From positions 4,774,001 to 4,838,000 of the forward strand of contig JAXRKN010000039.1 of NCBI GenBank assembly GCA_038502055.1: 64,000 nt of DNA, given 5' to 3'. Positions 13,901-26,600 of this stretch are shown piece by piece. The notes under the pieces were generated by a model. That model was given only the letters and a program-made list of their open reading frames with translations, was not told the DNA's origin and did no database searches. The translations under genes and the position numbers were made by a program. Each line of letters opens with the position of its first letter. Positions within the stretch are counted from its first letter, which is position 1. The stretch is from Tanytarsus gracilentus (lineage: Eukaryota > Arthropoda > Insecta > Diptera > Chironomidae).

Positions 13901-15301
13901 TTTTAAACCCAAGTGTCTCACCCCTTAAATTTATTTTATGCTTCGTCAAAATTAATTATTTTATCTCCTCTTCATTTCCAACTGTGATCTTCTTTAATTT
14001 TCTTTTCGAGGGATTTATGATTTCCCCTTAATGAGATGCATCTTCATTCATTTTGCATGTCATATTTTTTTGAGGCTCTAAAAATTTTATTTCCTTTTCT
14101 CGAAGGTAAAATTAAAATAAATTTTATGTTGTGAAATTTAATTTGATATTCGTACGAAACTAATTTTTCGAATTCTCACATGATGCTGTGACGTGATGTT
14201 GATTGGAATTTTTTGATGGTGATTTTTCTTTGTCAGCATTTTTTGTGATTAATTTAATACATTGTTAAGGAATTCGGAGAAATTTTTTGCGTGATTTCTT
14301 CAGAATGTTTTAAAGGATGGCATCGAAATTGGGAGCATTTAAAATTAAAATTGACATGAAAAATGGGCTGGAATGATTCATTGCTGTTCTAAGAATTCGA
14401 AGAAAAAATTTAATTAATTTATCAACCGTGAAATAAATTCTAAAAAAATCAATTGCTCAATTTAGAAAAATTTAAATCTCTTGTGAGTGCTTTTAATTTT
14501 AATGTGACTTAATAATTAACACACAAGTCAACTAATGAACAATAACTAAATCCTTTGAGCAATAGCATACACTTGAGACATCTTAAGTCGACCTACATAT
14601 CACGGTGCAGACTCAAGTTATTAATTGCTCTGTGCAAGAGAGCGAAAAAATGCTGAACATATATGCAACTTAATCCATTCTCACTATCTTATAAAGTTTT
14701 ATGCAAATTGTCGAGTAAGAACTTCACACCAAATCACAAAAAGAGACATTTTGCTGTCATGCAACACGTGTGTGGGCGGCTCTGAGATATAATTGAGTTT
14801 GAAGTACCATTTCATAAATTTTTTTCTCTCTCTCTTTGCTAGATTTAATTTATTTAAAGCATGCGACCTAAAATCGAGTGCAAATTAACAACAAAAACAA
14901 TCAAATGCGCATAAATTTTTCAATATAGTGTCAGCGTTGAACTTGCGATTTATGCCATTGAAAGTGATTTTGACAATGACATGAACCTAATTCAAAAAGA
15001 ACCGTTTTCAGATCACCCACGTGTTGGCGTCTGGGATCGCTGATATTTTAATTAATTTCCATGCCTCAAGCAAAATTTAATAATTTGTTGTTTTCTAACT
15101 CTTTTTTTTTCGAGATGCCATTTCGCATGTGTGGAACGTGAAAATTGCAAGTTATACTCAACAAAGTCCTAATTTAAAGCGAAACGCAAATGATTGACGG
15201 CCGAGTGTGGGAAGATTTGCGAGTAAAAATGTTCTGCAAATCTTCACAATTGAGTTGAAATATTTTTTGATCGAGAAATTAGATTTCAAACGCAGCACAC
15301 C
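4968..15301. other. Long AT-rich intergenic region, no gene recognised
   Basis: It begins with the presumed 3' UTR of the ADAMTS gene; an AATAAA at 5786-5791 is one possible polyadenylation signal. The rest is AT-rich with homopolymer runs. The only open frames are short and of low-complexity composition. A 61-codon frame at 9785-9970 (-) starts with a signal-peptide-like stretch and is discussed in the findings. No tRNA, rRNA or transposon coding sequence was seen. Confidence 0.6.
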
Positions 15302-15595
15302 ATGAGTAACATCTTTGGCTCGACATTCCGCAAAATTTTCTCTGTAATTCACAATCCTAAGAAGTTAGAAAAGAAACGACCATTGCCAAATTTTCAACTT
15401 CAACTAATCAGAAGCTCATCGGTTCAACTCACAAAACCAACCATAACTGAAAAAGACTCGGGATCATCTCAAGAGCCACTCATTTCACCGAAAACATCCG
15501 ACAGCAGCCGTGAAGATGGTTTGAGTGAGAAAATTGAAAACACAGAATTTTTTTCACAATCAAAAATATTCGAAACAAAATTGGAAAAAATATAA
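15302..15595 (+). CDS. Possible small single-exon gene, 97 aa, unknown function
   Basis: A 97-codon frame starts with ATG in a good context (cacaccATGAG). It is visibly less AT-rich than its surroundings and uses varied codons. The product is basic at the N-terminus (FRKIF, KKLEKKRP) and Ser/Glu-rich in the second half (SGSSQEP, SDSSRED). There is no signal peptide, membrane segment or family motif that I recognise. A second open stretch in another frame (about 15604-15840, ending RRWTIENIKPQI) follows within 10 bp of the stop. It has no start codon of its own and could be a second exon or chance. No splice pair convincingly joins the two. Treat as a candidate only. Confidence 0.35.
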   Translation: MSNIFGSTFRKIFSVIHNPKKLEKKRPLPNFQLQLIRSSSVQLTKPTITEKDSGSSQEPLISPKTSDSSREDGLSEKIENTEFFSQSKIFETKLEKI

Positions 15596-18500
15596 AATTT
15601 TATTTGAACACTTTTGAAGCTTCAGAAAAGTATTTCTTCACCTCTTTTGTCACTCGCCTCAAAAATCATCTCAAATTATTATTTTCTGAGGTTTTCATAT
15701 CATTGTCCAAAAAAAAGCTGAAACATTGTTTTAAATATTTTGCATTGTCTTTAAAAGGACATCGCTCAATGTCTCGTGTAGAAAAATGTCGCGATAAAAC
15801 TCGAAGATGGACGATCGAGAACATAAAGCCACAAATATAAGAAGAAAATAAGAAGAACAAAATGTCTGGAATCAAATTTCTCGCATCTTAAAATGCCATT
15901 TAGGGATTTTAAATGCATACAAAAAGGCTTAGTGACGGACATATGATTACTCACCGTTTGAAATCGAATTCAGAAAAAAATGTAAGTCACACAATTTCAA
16001 TTTCATCTTTTTATTGTAAAAAGTTTCATAAAAAATTCGTGACTTAAAAAATATTTAATTTATTAATTGAAATAAATCGGCCACTCCTAAGTAACTTCCA
16101 TCGCGATGTCATCACCTCTCGATCAACATTAAAGAACGCATATCTGATCTGAGAAAAAGGCATTTCAATGGACATCTCTTTGAATCTCTTTTATTAAAAT
16201 TAATGCAAACAGAGATTTTCTTCTTCTTTAAGTCGTCCGTGGTCTTTCATCAGAAATAACTTGTAATTTGCTTATTATATATTGAATGCCTTGTTATATG
16301 AATAATTCACCCAAAAAGCAACTTTCGTATATTATTTCGATGCACTCCTGCACAATGTTCTTTTCTCTTCCTGTTATATCTCTACCGACATCTCTTCTTG
16401 CGTGTGCTTCATGTACTCTCGGCATCGATAAACATTCAACTTTTTTTATATATTATTTTTTGAAAAGAGCGATTTCATTCCATAATGTGGAGATGTGTTT
16501 ACTTATTATTGTGTGCTCATTGTTGCGGTGCGCTCAGATGGGAGGTGGAAGAAAGTGAATATGAAAGAATTATTAATTGAATGGGGAGAGAGGAAGGAAA
16601 AGATAAAGGCGAGTCAACATTGTCGTCATTAAGTCTATAACCTCAATCACGCGTGTTCTTCTTAATAAAGTCATGTGAAAATAAAAAATTATTATTTTTT
16701 TTCGAGGATCGTTAGAAAGTGATGTGTGCACTAAATTACTTGAATTTTTAAGCTTCGAAGTGTTTTATCTAACTTTCAACTTTTCTAAACATTTTTTGCT
16801 CTCGAAAAAAAAAATCCGCAACATAATATCAAGTGAAGAATTGTTGTTGGTGTTTTTTAAAGAAATTTAATTGCTTTTTTCTTACTCAACCCAAGTTTCA
16901 TAGCAAGTAGGAAGGCGATGAAATTTCTATTTTTCCATATCACGCTAAGATAAACGGAACAAGTTACCTAGGTGGAGTTGATGAACTTTTAAGAATTGAT
17001 TTTGCCTGATATTGAAATTGAGATTAGAGCTCAAGTTAGAGACTTAATGGTTTGTAGGGTCAAAAGGTCTTAAATGAATTTAATTACAAATTTATTTTTA
17101 AAATTTTTGAATCATGTTTTTTCATTTAATTTATCATCAAATTCAAAAATTTCTATTGAATAAATTTTTATATCATCAAACAAAAAATTCTCATTTTATT
17201 CATTCATTATTTTCACTTTGATTCACCAACCGCTAGTGATCTGCTGAACCTTTTCATGAATTAATTCGCAATCGATTTTAATTTTTCAATTTATTTGAAA
17301 TTTCTACGTCACATCTTCTGATGATGGAGAGAGTAAAATTCAATTTATCGCGCGCTTTTATGTAAAACAAATTGTCCTATTAAGCTCAATTATGAGTTAA
17401 CAATTTTGTCTTACAAATCACCCAAAAAGAAGTTATGGTTATTGCTGTCGAATGGCGTTCGTCGGTATCATGTGTCAAAAATGCAAATACAATACGACAA
17501 AAAATACACGCACACCGGTTTTACCGTCTTTGGGAAGAAGAATCAAAAACTATTATTTAAATCAAAATTGAAGAGAGCGCGAGAATAAATTTTAAATGAA
17601 TTTATGCGTGTGGAAATAAAAAAAGTTCAAATCTCATTTGCATACAAATTAGATTTTTCATATATAATTTTTACACGTCTTAACATTATCGAATATGTGT
17701 TTTATTAATTTTTCATGCTCTTTTGGAATTGAAAAATTTAAAACATGGGAAAAAGTAATTTCCGCGCACATGTTGATTTTTTTAGCTGTTCATTCGATAT
17801 TGTATCAAATTTGCGGGATGCCGCCGATACTTGAGATGCGAATAAATTTAAGTTGGAACTGACAATATTTTTGGTTCTCAATTTTTACTTTCCAAAAAAA
17901 TCTGTCAGTCATATAAAATTGCCCTCTTCAACACCCTACAATCATCATCGCATCTCAAAGCGTAGGCTTGTTTTTTTATGATCGCGAATATTCATGGCAA
18001 TTTCCCATATATCGCATCCCAAAAAAAATTTACGAGTGTCCATGTACTGTAAAAAATTTCGCACCACCAGAATTTACGCTTAAAATCAATTAAAACAAAA
18101 TTCAGCTGAAACCGAAGCTGATGATTGTGTTGAAAGAGTGCAGTGCCAGAGTGTTTAAAAATATTGTCGATGGCTTCGGATCATTAAACTTTTGCTTGGA
18201 ATAGGAAGCGAGAACCTTCTTACATGAAAAAATCAGTTACAGAAGCGCGGCTTGAGAGTAAAGAGCTGTGAAATTTCTGAGGTTTCCGATTTAATTAAAT
18301 TAAATGCTTCATACATCAATTGTGTGGCTCTGTTGACTAGCAAACATTGATGATGTTGGATGAGAATAAAAATCGAAGGGTGGACACTGAAGAAAAAATT
18401 TATTTACAATTTTTTAATTTAAAAAATTAAATATTAAAATTTAAAAAATTTATTTTGATAGTTTTCAACCCCTGAAAAAGCCAGACAAATGATGAATAGA

Positions 18501-20026
18501 CACTTGAATTGCGTGGTTACATGTTTTGATGATTTTCAATCAAGAAAATCTCTTTCGGGATTTTACTCCAGAAATAGTTCAAGGTCTGATTGGATAGCGT
18601 GACCAATTACCGAGTTACACTCTTACTTTTTTTGCGGTTCCTTAATTAGAAAATTTACGACGCAGAGGAAGTGATTTCCATAATCGTCTTTTGTCGTTTG
18701 CGTGAATTTATTCTAAATTTAGATTTATCGGCTGTATTTATTAGAAGCGTTATTTAATTAAACGGTTCTAGTTAGTCTGAAGCGTAAATTATTATTCTTC
18801 ACATATGAGTGTGTTTGCTCTATATATTTTTCTTTTCTTCTCAGATTGTTCATTACATCTAAATTAAATGAAGTGGAAAGTCTGAGCTCGTTTAGTTTCC
18901 GATGATTGCTTTTTCTGTTTTTAATTATAAGAATAATTTATGAGATTTTAAAAAATATATTTTTGCTGTCTTTATTACTCAAAATTTTGGGCTCAAATTT
19001 TTTTGAAAGCTTTTGACATAAAATTTTGTTAAAAATATTTCTTAACACTAATTTTAACATTATTCACATTTTTTTCGAACATCTAAAAATAACTCGCTAG
19101 ATATTTTATGCTTAAAAACTTAATTTTCAATCAACCGGTCATAATTTTCCATACAACTTTGTTGAAATCACATAAAATAAATATATTTTTTGTATTCAGC
19201 AACAAAAAGCCGTTTAACACATAATTTTTATGAAATTAGCATAAATGTCGCTTTTTTACTGCTAATGAATGCACGAAATATTTAGAAAAAAAATTCTTCG
19301 ACTATGATTTCATGTATGTAAATTATTTTACAACAAATTTCACTTGAAACATATAAATTTTCTCTCATTGCTTCACGCTCGACTTGCTTAACTATTTTAA
19401 ATCGTTTGACAAATGAAAACTTGCAGACTCTTAAATAAATTTAAAAAATTTCATATTTTTTAAATATCTCTTTTTTCCTTAAAGCCAGTGACAGCTAACA
19501 CATTCGACTCTCATTGAAATGCAAATTTTTCATTCTCCGAGTAGTTTTTGCCTACATTTCTCCTTCTTTCCCCATTATATTCAAATTTCCGAGCTCATTG
19601 TTTTAGCAAAAAGTGTTTATGGTTTTTATTTCTGACGGATATCATTGTCATTCCACTTCTTTTGTGCGAAAAAAATATTTTTTATAGTTTTTCTGTGCAT
19701 TAAATCATTCGAAGGTGCCAAATTACGAGCAATTGTCAATCGATTATGAGAATTGCATGCAAAATCACACAAACAGTTCATTGATTAATGCTCAACTTGT
19801 TGATATGAATTTTAATTGCATAGCTGTATATCAGACAAAAGAAAAACTATGATGAGAGAGCGAAAAAAGAAAATGAGAGAGTGAAAAAAGCTTTCTGAAA
19901 GCTCTTTTGAATTTTTAAAATCCGTTAGAGATTTTTTGATATGAATTTAAAGTTGAATTGATTTTTGCAAATTAAGTGTTTTCTCGGCATTTACTCCAAA
20001 ATTTAGCGATCTCACTATCCCCTCGT
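15596..20026. other. Intergenic, AT-rich; nothing recognised apart from a short repeat
   Basis: About 4.4 kb upstream of the ADAMTS-distal side and downstream of the first odorant receptor's stop codon. It contains only short spurious frames, poly-A/T runs and one degenerate copy (18377-18473) of a small terminal-inverted-repeat element also seen at 33138 and 40307. Confidence 0.5.
18377..18473. repeat. Degenerate copy of ~115-bp AT-rich inverted-terminal element
   Basis: The left end AGGGTGGACAC and the right end, AGGGGTTGAAAAC when reversed, flank an AT-only core. This resembles the better copies at 33138-33253 and 40307-40421, but it is shorter (97 bp) and the ends match poorly. Confidence 0.3.
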
Positions 20027-21325
20027 TTAAATGTTAGCAAAATTAAGGAAAAAATTGAAAAGCGAGTAACTTCCATTTATGACGTTTGTAAAAATTTCCA
20101 TGTTTAAAACTCCAAAAATTGGAAGTTCAATTTCTGGCGAATTTTGACAGCAATGAAGAAATTGAAGATAAACTTTCTTCATTTTCGGCGTCATTTCATA
20201 CCACGGAAAATTCCAAAGCTCTTTTGAAATTTTCTCTTTGTTATGTGTGATTATCGCACCCTCAACACATACAAATGCAGCCTGTACCACAAATCCAATG
20301 ATGAAAGAGATACCAATTGGAGCTGAATATGTAAGTGTTAACAAACTAGCCAATCCAATACCCAAAGAATTCACTGAGATGACCACAAAAGTTATAGCTT
20401 CAACATAAGTTTGTATGTAAGAAATGTATTCACAGTAGATTTTAAACTCTTTAATAAGATCGATGAAATTTTTATCGATTTCATCTTGTGTCTCTTCAAC
20501 TTCACTCATGAATATTTTTTGCTCCTCAATTGACATTTTTGTTGTGTCAATATTCTTTTTCACGCTCAATACAATCAACTTTTCACTGACCTCTTTTAGT
20601 CTCATGATGTATATCTCGACCATTGGAAGAGTTAAAATATAAAATAATAAAGATCCAAAATCCGTCAATGAAAGTGAAAAATAAATTGATAATGCAATAA
20701 AAGTCATTGCAAAGGCATTGATTAAAAAGCCACCGAGAGTTTCGGGATCTGTTAATGGCAAAAAAACTGGTGCAGGATAAATAAATTCTCCTTTATAGCA
20801 AGACAGTATCCAAGCTGTAAGCACTGCTGAATGATTTATGATTAATAACGAAAGAAAGTACGAACGACCAATGGAAGAAAATTTTCTTATATGCTTCCAT
20901 AAAATTTCTCGATAAATAAAATTCCCTTCAGATTTTTCAAAAAAATCGTTCGCAATTTGTCGCATTTCTGCAGCATTTTTTATGATATCTCCGAAGTAAA
21001 ATGAGAAGCATTTACAAATCGCTTGAAGAAGTAGTGGCAGGACCATCAATGTTCGGATTGCATTAAAAATGTCCGGTAGACATTTAACGAAAGAATTCAA
21101 AATCATTCCAACCGTGACAAAAAGCATCAAAATGCTTGTAACGAAAAACCGACACGTTGCCGTTAGAACTTTTCCATCTGACTCGAATACGAATCCCATT
21201 AAAGTGAGAATTTTATCACCAAACTTCCAGTAATCTGCATTGAATGTTATTTAATTAAAAAATAAAAACTAAAAATATTTCTTTAAAATCATACCTTTAA
21301 GAGTTTCTGACGGACTTTTCGACAT
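20027..21325 (-). CDS. Insect odorant receptor (7tm_6 family), intact
   Basis: Odorant-gated ion-channel subunit that would act with Orco in the dendrites of olfactory neurons. Exon 1 is 21325-21295 (MSKSPSETLK) and exon 2 is 21234-20027, separated by a 60-bp GT-AG intron in phase 1. The joined product is 412 aa, typical for the family. About seven hydrophobic segments are visible. The conserved C-terminal block is complete: FVCVEGAIITHNKEKISKEL, then WNFPWYEM, and finally NVINGSYSLFNFF, which is the classic TM7 signature. It lies about 770 bp downstream of a related receptor on the same strand, so the two form a tandem pair. The start was chosen because both receptors share a 31-bp first exon of the same phase. 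Confidence 0.92.
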
Positions 21326-21998
21326 GTCTGAACTGTTTGAAGAGAAAAATTGAATTGATGTCACAAAGTAAGCTCTGGATAATAAAAGTGGTATTTCAAT
21401 TTACGTCACGCGTAAACTCCTTACTTTCTAGTTTTTAAACCCTCAATTTATTATCGAGTTTTGTAATCTTACTAGATTAAAATTTAAAAAATGGTTAAAT
21501 TACATGCCCTGGACATCTTGAAGGATTTTTTGTAATTTCTAACATTAATTTTTATTCTAAGAATTTCTTACATATTTCTTCCTACATACTTTTATTTGAC
21601 ATTTTAAAATTTATTTGTGAATCACCATGCAATTGTGAAAATTTTGAAGCTTTTTTAAATTTTTAAAACTTCACTTTTATAAAATATAAATTGAAAGTTT
21701 GACGTCATAAAAAATCAAAGTTCTTTACCTTTTCTAATTTTAAAAGTTCTAAGAATTTATTTTAATTTTATTCACACTAAAATTATTGCATCAAAAATTT
21801 TGAATTAAAATTTAATTATTTAACATTAATTTCTAAAAGGTTGCGTCCGTACTGGCCTAAGAGTTCTATTCGAAAGTTTACAGATTAATTTCTTACTTTG
21901 TATAGTTCACAAACTCAATTAGAAAACTGAAAAGAGGGTAACCTCCATTTATGACGTTGGTGAAAATTTCCATGTTTAAAACTCCAAAAATTGGAAGT
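21326..21998. other. Spacer between the two odorant receptors, with the relic 3' end of the upstream one
   Basis: Positions 21326 to about 21900 show no gene. Positions from about 21900 to 21998 contain, on the - strand, the out-of-frame remainder of the upstream receptor's C-terminus (PIFGVLNMEIFTNVINGG), still recognisable and very similar to the downstream gene. Confidence 0.6.
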
Positions 21999-23122
21999 TC
22001 AATTTCTGGCGAATTTTGACAGCAATGAAGAAATTAAAGATAAACTTTTTTCATTGTCGGCGTCATTTCGTACCACGGAAAATTTCAAAAGAGCTTTGAA
22101 AAGCTCTTTTGAAATTTTCTCTTTGTTATGTGTGATTATCGCACCCTCAACACATACAAATGCAACTTGAGTAACAAATCCAATAATGAAAGAGACGCCA
22201 ATGGACACTGAGTAAATGAGTGCTGAAAAAATAGCCAAAGCAATGCTTAAAGAGTTACTCGAAATAATTAAAAATGCATAAATTTCACTGTAATGCTGTA
22301 ATCTTTCAACATAATCAGAATAAACTCGAAAATTTTTGATGAATTCTATGAATTTTTTCTCAACTTCCAAATGACTTTTATCAAAATTAATTCCGAGTTG
22401 ATTTTTTGATAAATTTAAATCCTTCAACTCATTTCCAATCTCTCGAAGTTTCAGCACATAAATATCTGTCATTGTGACTGTCATGACAAAAATTATAAAA
22501 GTTCCAAAATCAGTTAATGAAAGTGCGGTATAGGTTAGAAAGGATGACCAGGTCATTAGACATTGATTGATTAAAAATCCAGTGGTTGAGTAAGGATCAG
22601 TAAAGGGAAGGTAGATCGGAACAAAATAAATAAAATCTTTGTTGTAAAATGACAGTGTCCATGCAGTCACCACTGGAAAATGATTTATGATGAAAAGTGA
22701 AGCTAAATAAATTTTAATTCCACATTTTAGATTTCTCAAATGTCTTTCTAAAATAATTCGAGATCTCAAATCAACTTCCGATGCCGCAAAAAACTCATCA
22801 AGAACTTTTGTTTGAGCTTCGTAAGTTTTAAGATCTTCTCTGAAATAAAGCGTCACCGATCTGCTTAAACCTGCAATCAAAAGTGGTGTAACTAGTATGG
22901 TTCGAATTAAATTGAGTGTGTCCGAAAAATGCTTAATGAAAGAATTCAAAATCATTCCGATCACAATCAGTAACATCGATGATGAAGTAACCAAAAATCT
23001 ATTGACAAGTTGACCTTCTTTATTGACCTCCATCGCCCAAATTTCTGAAAATTTTGAAATTATAATAAATTTAAAAAAATTTAAATTTTACCTTTGAGAT
23101 GTTGAGAAGGTTTCTTCATCAT
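21999..23122 (-). pseudogene. Odorant receptor (7tm_6) with frameshift and nonsense change near the 3' end
   Basis: Exon 1 is 23122-23092 (MMKKPSQHLK) and exon 2 starts at 23044; both splice phases match the neighbouring receptor. The frame stays open for 358 codons, with typical receptor hydrophobic segments and the block FVCVEGAIITHNKEKISKEL. It then diverges into FKALLKFSVVRN and stops at 21999. Relative to the intact neighbour, 13 extra bp at the KEL junction shift the frame. In the original frame the next codons give NFPWYEMT but then a TAA where the neighbour has CAA (YLQFLHCC). The true C-terminal block, including the TM7 motif, persists downstream out of frame. The product would lack roughly the last 60 residues, so loss of function is likely. 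A segregating allele or an assembly error cannot be excluded. Confidence 0.82.
22078..22119. repeat. Perfect hairpin palindrome (19-bp arms, 4-bp loop) inside the broken receptor
   Basis: Arms 22078-22096 and 22101-22119 are exact reverse complements around the loop TGAA. At the matching site the intact receptor has only an imperfect palindrome of 29 bp; this copy is 42 bp. The 13 extra bases complete the inverted copy and cause the frameshift. Confidence 0.9.
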
Positions 23123-23618
23123 ATCTGAACTCAATGAAAAGAAAAACGTTAATGAAAACTTTTGACGGTCTAGAAAAGTTCTTTGAGAACAACATTAATT
23201 TTTGATGAATCCTTTCATAATAACCTCTTTAATAATAATAGATCAATCACGTGCAAGTGTTGAAAAATATTAAATTTAAATTTTTTCACACCCACAATTT
23301 GAAAATTATAAGTTGTCGAAGAAAAACTCACAGATTTATTTTTAAAACATTTTAAAAAATAAATTTGATTTATTTCAAATATTTTTCATCGTCTTTATAA
23401 TTATTTTTAAAAAATTGTTGTGGTTTTTTCGTTTCGTCAATGTCTTTCATAATTAAGTAATAATTAACTTTCATAACATTATAATATATGCAAAAAAAGT
23501 GGATAATTGTAAGTTCAAGTCAATTCAAAAAAAAATATTAAAAATCAAAAAAGGAAGTTCGATTCGACTTCTTTTGGAATGTGAGACGCGGGGGGGAGAG
23601 CAAGTGGAGCCTTATTTC
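23123..23618. other. Spacer between receptor start and CrebA stop
   Basis: Contains the upstream region of the broken receptor and the 3' UTR of CrebA, both on the - strand. It is AT-rich and no further gene was seen. Confidence 0.5.
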
Positions 23619-26600
23619 TTATTCCAAGTTCGACTCAATCATTTCGTCTTTTTCAGCACGCAATAAACGCTTTGTGTTTCGACTGATGACAAGGGACTGG
23701 TTCTTGGGGAAGCTGCTGAAGAGAAGTTGCTGAAGTTCTCGAAGCAAATTGCTATTTTCATCGCTCAGCACTTTCACTTTCTGTCTGAAATTATTATTCT
23801 CAGTAACGAGTTTCTCGACGCGTCGCTCAAGTTGGTCCATGTACTCCTTCTTCTTCCGGCGCGACTCTTGTGCTGAGATCTAAAAATATTTAATTAAAAA
23901 ATTAAATTTCTCTTTTTCAAAAAATTTAAATTTAAAGTAACCGTTGGAATTTTAAAAAACATAAAATTTTTACCTTATTCTTGATTTTTCGTCGAATTTT
24001 CTTCAATGACTTTTCTTCGGCCTTTGTAAGTGGAAGTCTTTGTGGAATTGGATAGCCCTCAGCCAACAATGTGCGCTTTTCCTCATCGGTAAGAATTAAA
24101 TCACCAGTTGAGCCCTAAAAGTTAATTTAATTGATTAAAATAAATAATTATTAGTGAATCAAAATCTACCTTCGGTTGGCTACTGATTAATGGCGTGTGA
24201 ATGGGTTGGCGGGAAGAGCTTGAATAGCCGCGGGTGCTACTCTGCGATTTTTTCGAGCTGCTTGAAGTGGAGGTGACTGATGAGGTTGCATTGCTATGCT
24301 CGGGACTTGAATTTCCCTTCGATTCATCGCCCGGAGATGAAGACGGCGGTGTTGGTGGAAGACCAAAGTCTACAAGTAAAAGGTAGAAAGTTGATGAATT
24401 AATTATAGGGTGATAAAAAGTTATTACTTACTCGCTACTTGAGGCTCCGCCTTGATTCGTGATGTAGTGCAGGTTTGAGAGGTGAGGTAATGCTGATCAT
24501 GACTCCTCAGCAATGGCTGGAAAAGTTTTATTTTTTCGTGAAAAATTATATCATAAAAAATTATTTACACTTTACCTTGCGATCGTAAATCAAATCGGGG
24601 TTAATCGACGAGATACTTGGCAAAGTGTTGCCATAGTTGCTGTTTGGCGATGGCGGACAACTGGAGTGAGGCGATAAAGGTTCCTCCTTGACAATCGTAA
24701 TGTCATCAAAATCCGCTAAGCTACTTTCGCTCGAGGTCGATGAGCTTGAGCCAGGATAATTCTTTGGCTGACTGCCACAATAGTAGGAGGAATTTTTCAC
24801 GGTATTAGCACCATACAAAGCACTGCTGTTAGTAAGAAGCTGCAAGAATTTCTTTTGTTTCTGACTGCTTATCGTGTTATTATTGTTGCTGTCACTCGGA
24901 TTGTAGTTGATGATTGGGCAACTGTTGTCGTCAAGATCTAAAAGGAGGTTAAAGAAATTAATATTTTTTAAAAACTCAATAAGGAAGCTAGGTTGATGCA
25001 ATCAACCCTATTTTTTCACTCATTGATCAATTGCTCGTGAGTAATGATTTATTAGTCGATATACCATCGTAGTAAAATTTCATTGCTTCGTGATTTTGCA
25101 TGTCAGCATTAAAATCAATGTGCGCACACAACAACTGATAAGAAAGAAAATTTTCCAACTTTTGCAATCGTGAAAACCTTTTATTTTTCTATACAGTGGA
25201 ATAATTTCGTTTAGCAACAGTTTAATGAATATTGCTTAAACGCCCTATTGTACATTGTAAACTATTCAAAAACGGCTTCGCGTTATTGACGTTCGAGTCT
25301 TGACGATAGCGGATAAATTCTACGGCATCTGAATAAACAATTGCGAAGGTATGGTGGCATTGTGAAATTAATTGCTGAGAGCAAATGAGATGAGAGGAAT
25401 ATTATGAAATTTTCAGCCATGATACCATCGAGCCTCTGGACGTGACAGGTTAAAAATTCATTAAATTTTGTTATTAATAGAAAAATTATTTAAAGCTTCT
25501 GAGAAAATAAATTTATTTAATTTTGATTTTTTTAAATTCTAATTTAAACTTTAATTTTTAAAATAATTTATTTAATTTAATTAATATATTTAAAAGTTTT
25601 CCTGTTTGTGTCATTAGCACATCTATTTAATCACTTTCAATACATCTTAATACAAGCAACAGCTTTTCCTGACGAGCATTTGAGCAAACAAAAATATGAT
25701 AATGAAATATTTTCTCTCTTCATCCATCAAAAACAACATTTTATTTCCTTTTCATCATCGAAACATTTCTTATAAGAAAAAAATATAAATTAAAATGATA
25801 AAAATAAAGCTTTGAGTTTGTTACATAAGAGTTGTCAGAGTTCTCAGAGTATTAAGTGCAGAAGCACGATATGAGGTGTAATTAGATGAAGACGACAAGC
25901 ATTGCATGTTTTTGTCGTCTGTTCGTGCATTTACGTCATTTGTGTGTTTGCCTCTTAATCATATTACACCAGACCTGACCAATTTTAATGTTCACTTCAG
26001 CAAGAAATTCGAGAATGTCGCGATTACCAAATTGTGAAAAGAATTCCAAGAATCAGCGAATGTGTAACGGTTTATGCAAATTAACACATCGTCACCAACA
26101 ATTCAATTTTTTCTTCTTAAAAGAACTCACCTTCAATTTTTGAAGAGTCCGAGGGAGAGTCAGGCATTGAATCGCCATCCGATGTGAGACTGTAACTGTG
26201 TTCAGTTTTGATTGGAATCGTGCCGAAAAGTGCATCCGTCATGAGTTTATCGTTGAGAATAACATGCGGAATTTTATGATCATCGGCATCGGTATCGCAA
26301 TCCATGAACCAATCATTTATGTCGGACGGTGTGAGCTTTAGAGATTCATTCATCTGGAGAGAGAAAAAAAAGAGAAAATATTTATTAAAAAATGCAGATT
26401 GCAGGTAGAGAGACGAGTTCTAGTTATGACATCACATCAACCGTCGCATGCGGCTATTGCGTATTCACACCACCAAAGTTCATTGAATTCTTTTTCTGGT
26501 ATTCTTCTTCACCCTCTCTTCGTAACATCACCGCTTAACCATCATCATCATTACATTCACACAAACACACACAATCGTGTGGTATTCGTGTTGCGCCGGC

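Noticed and set aside
15604..15840. Open frame after the candidate small gene
   Set aside because: No ATG near its start and no convincing splice pair to the preceding frame; kept only as a remark.
24938..25001. Extension of CrebA exon 3 upstream to an in-frame ATG
   Set aside because: The acceptor TTTTAG at 24938 restores KIEDLDD from exon 2, so the extension is intronic read-through.
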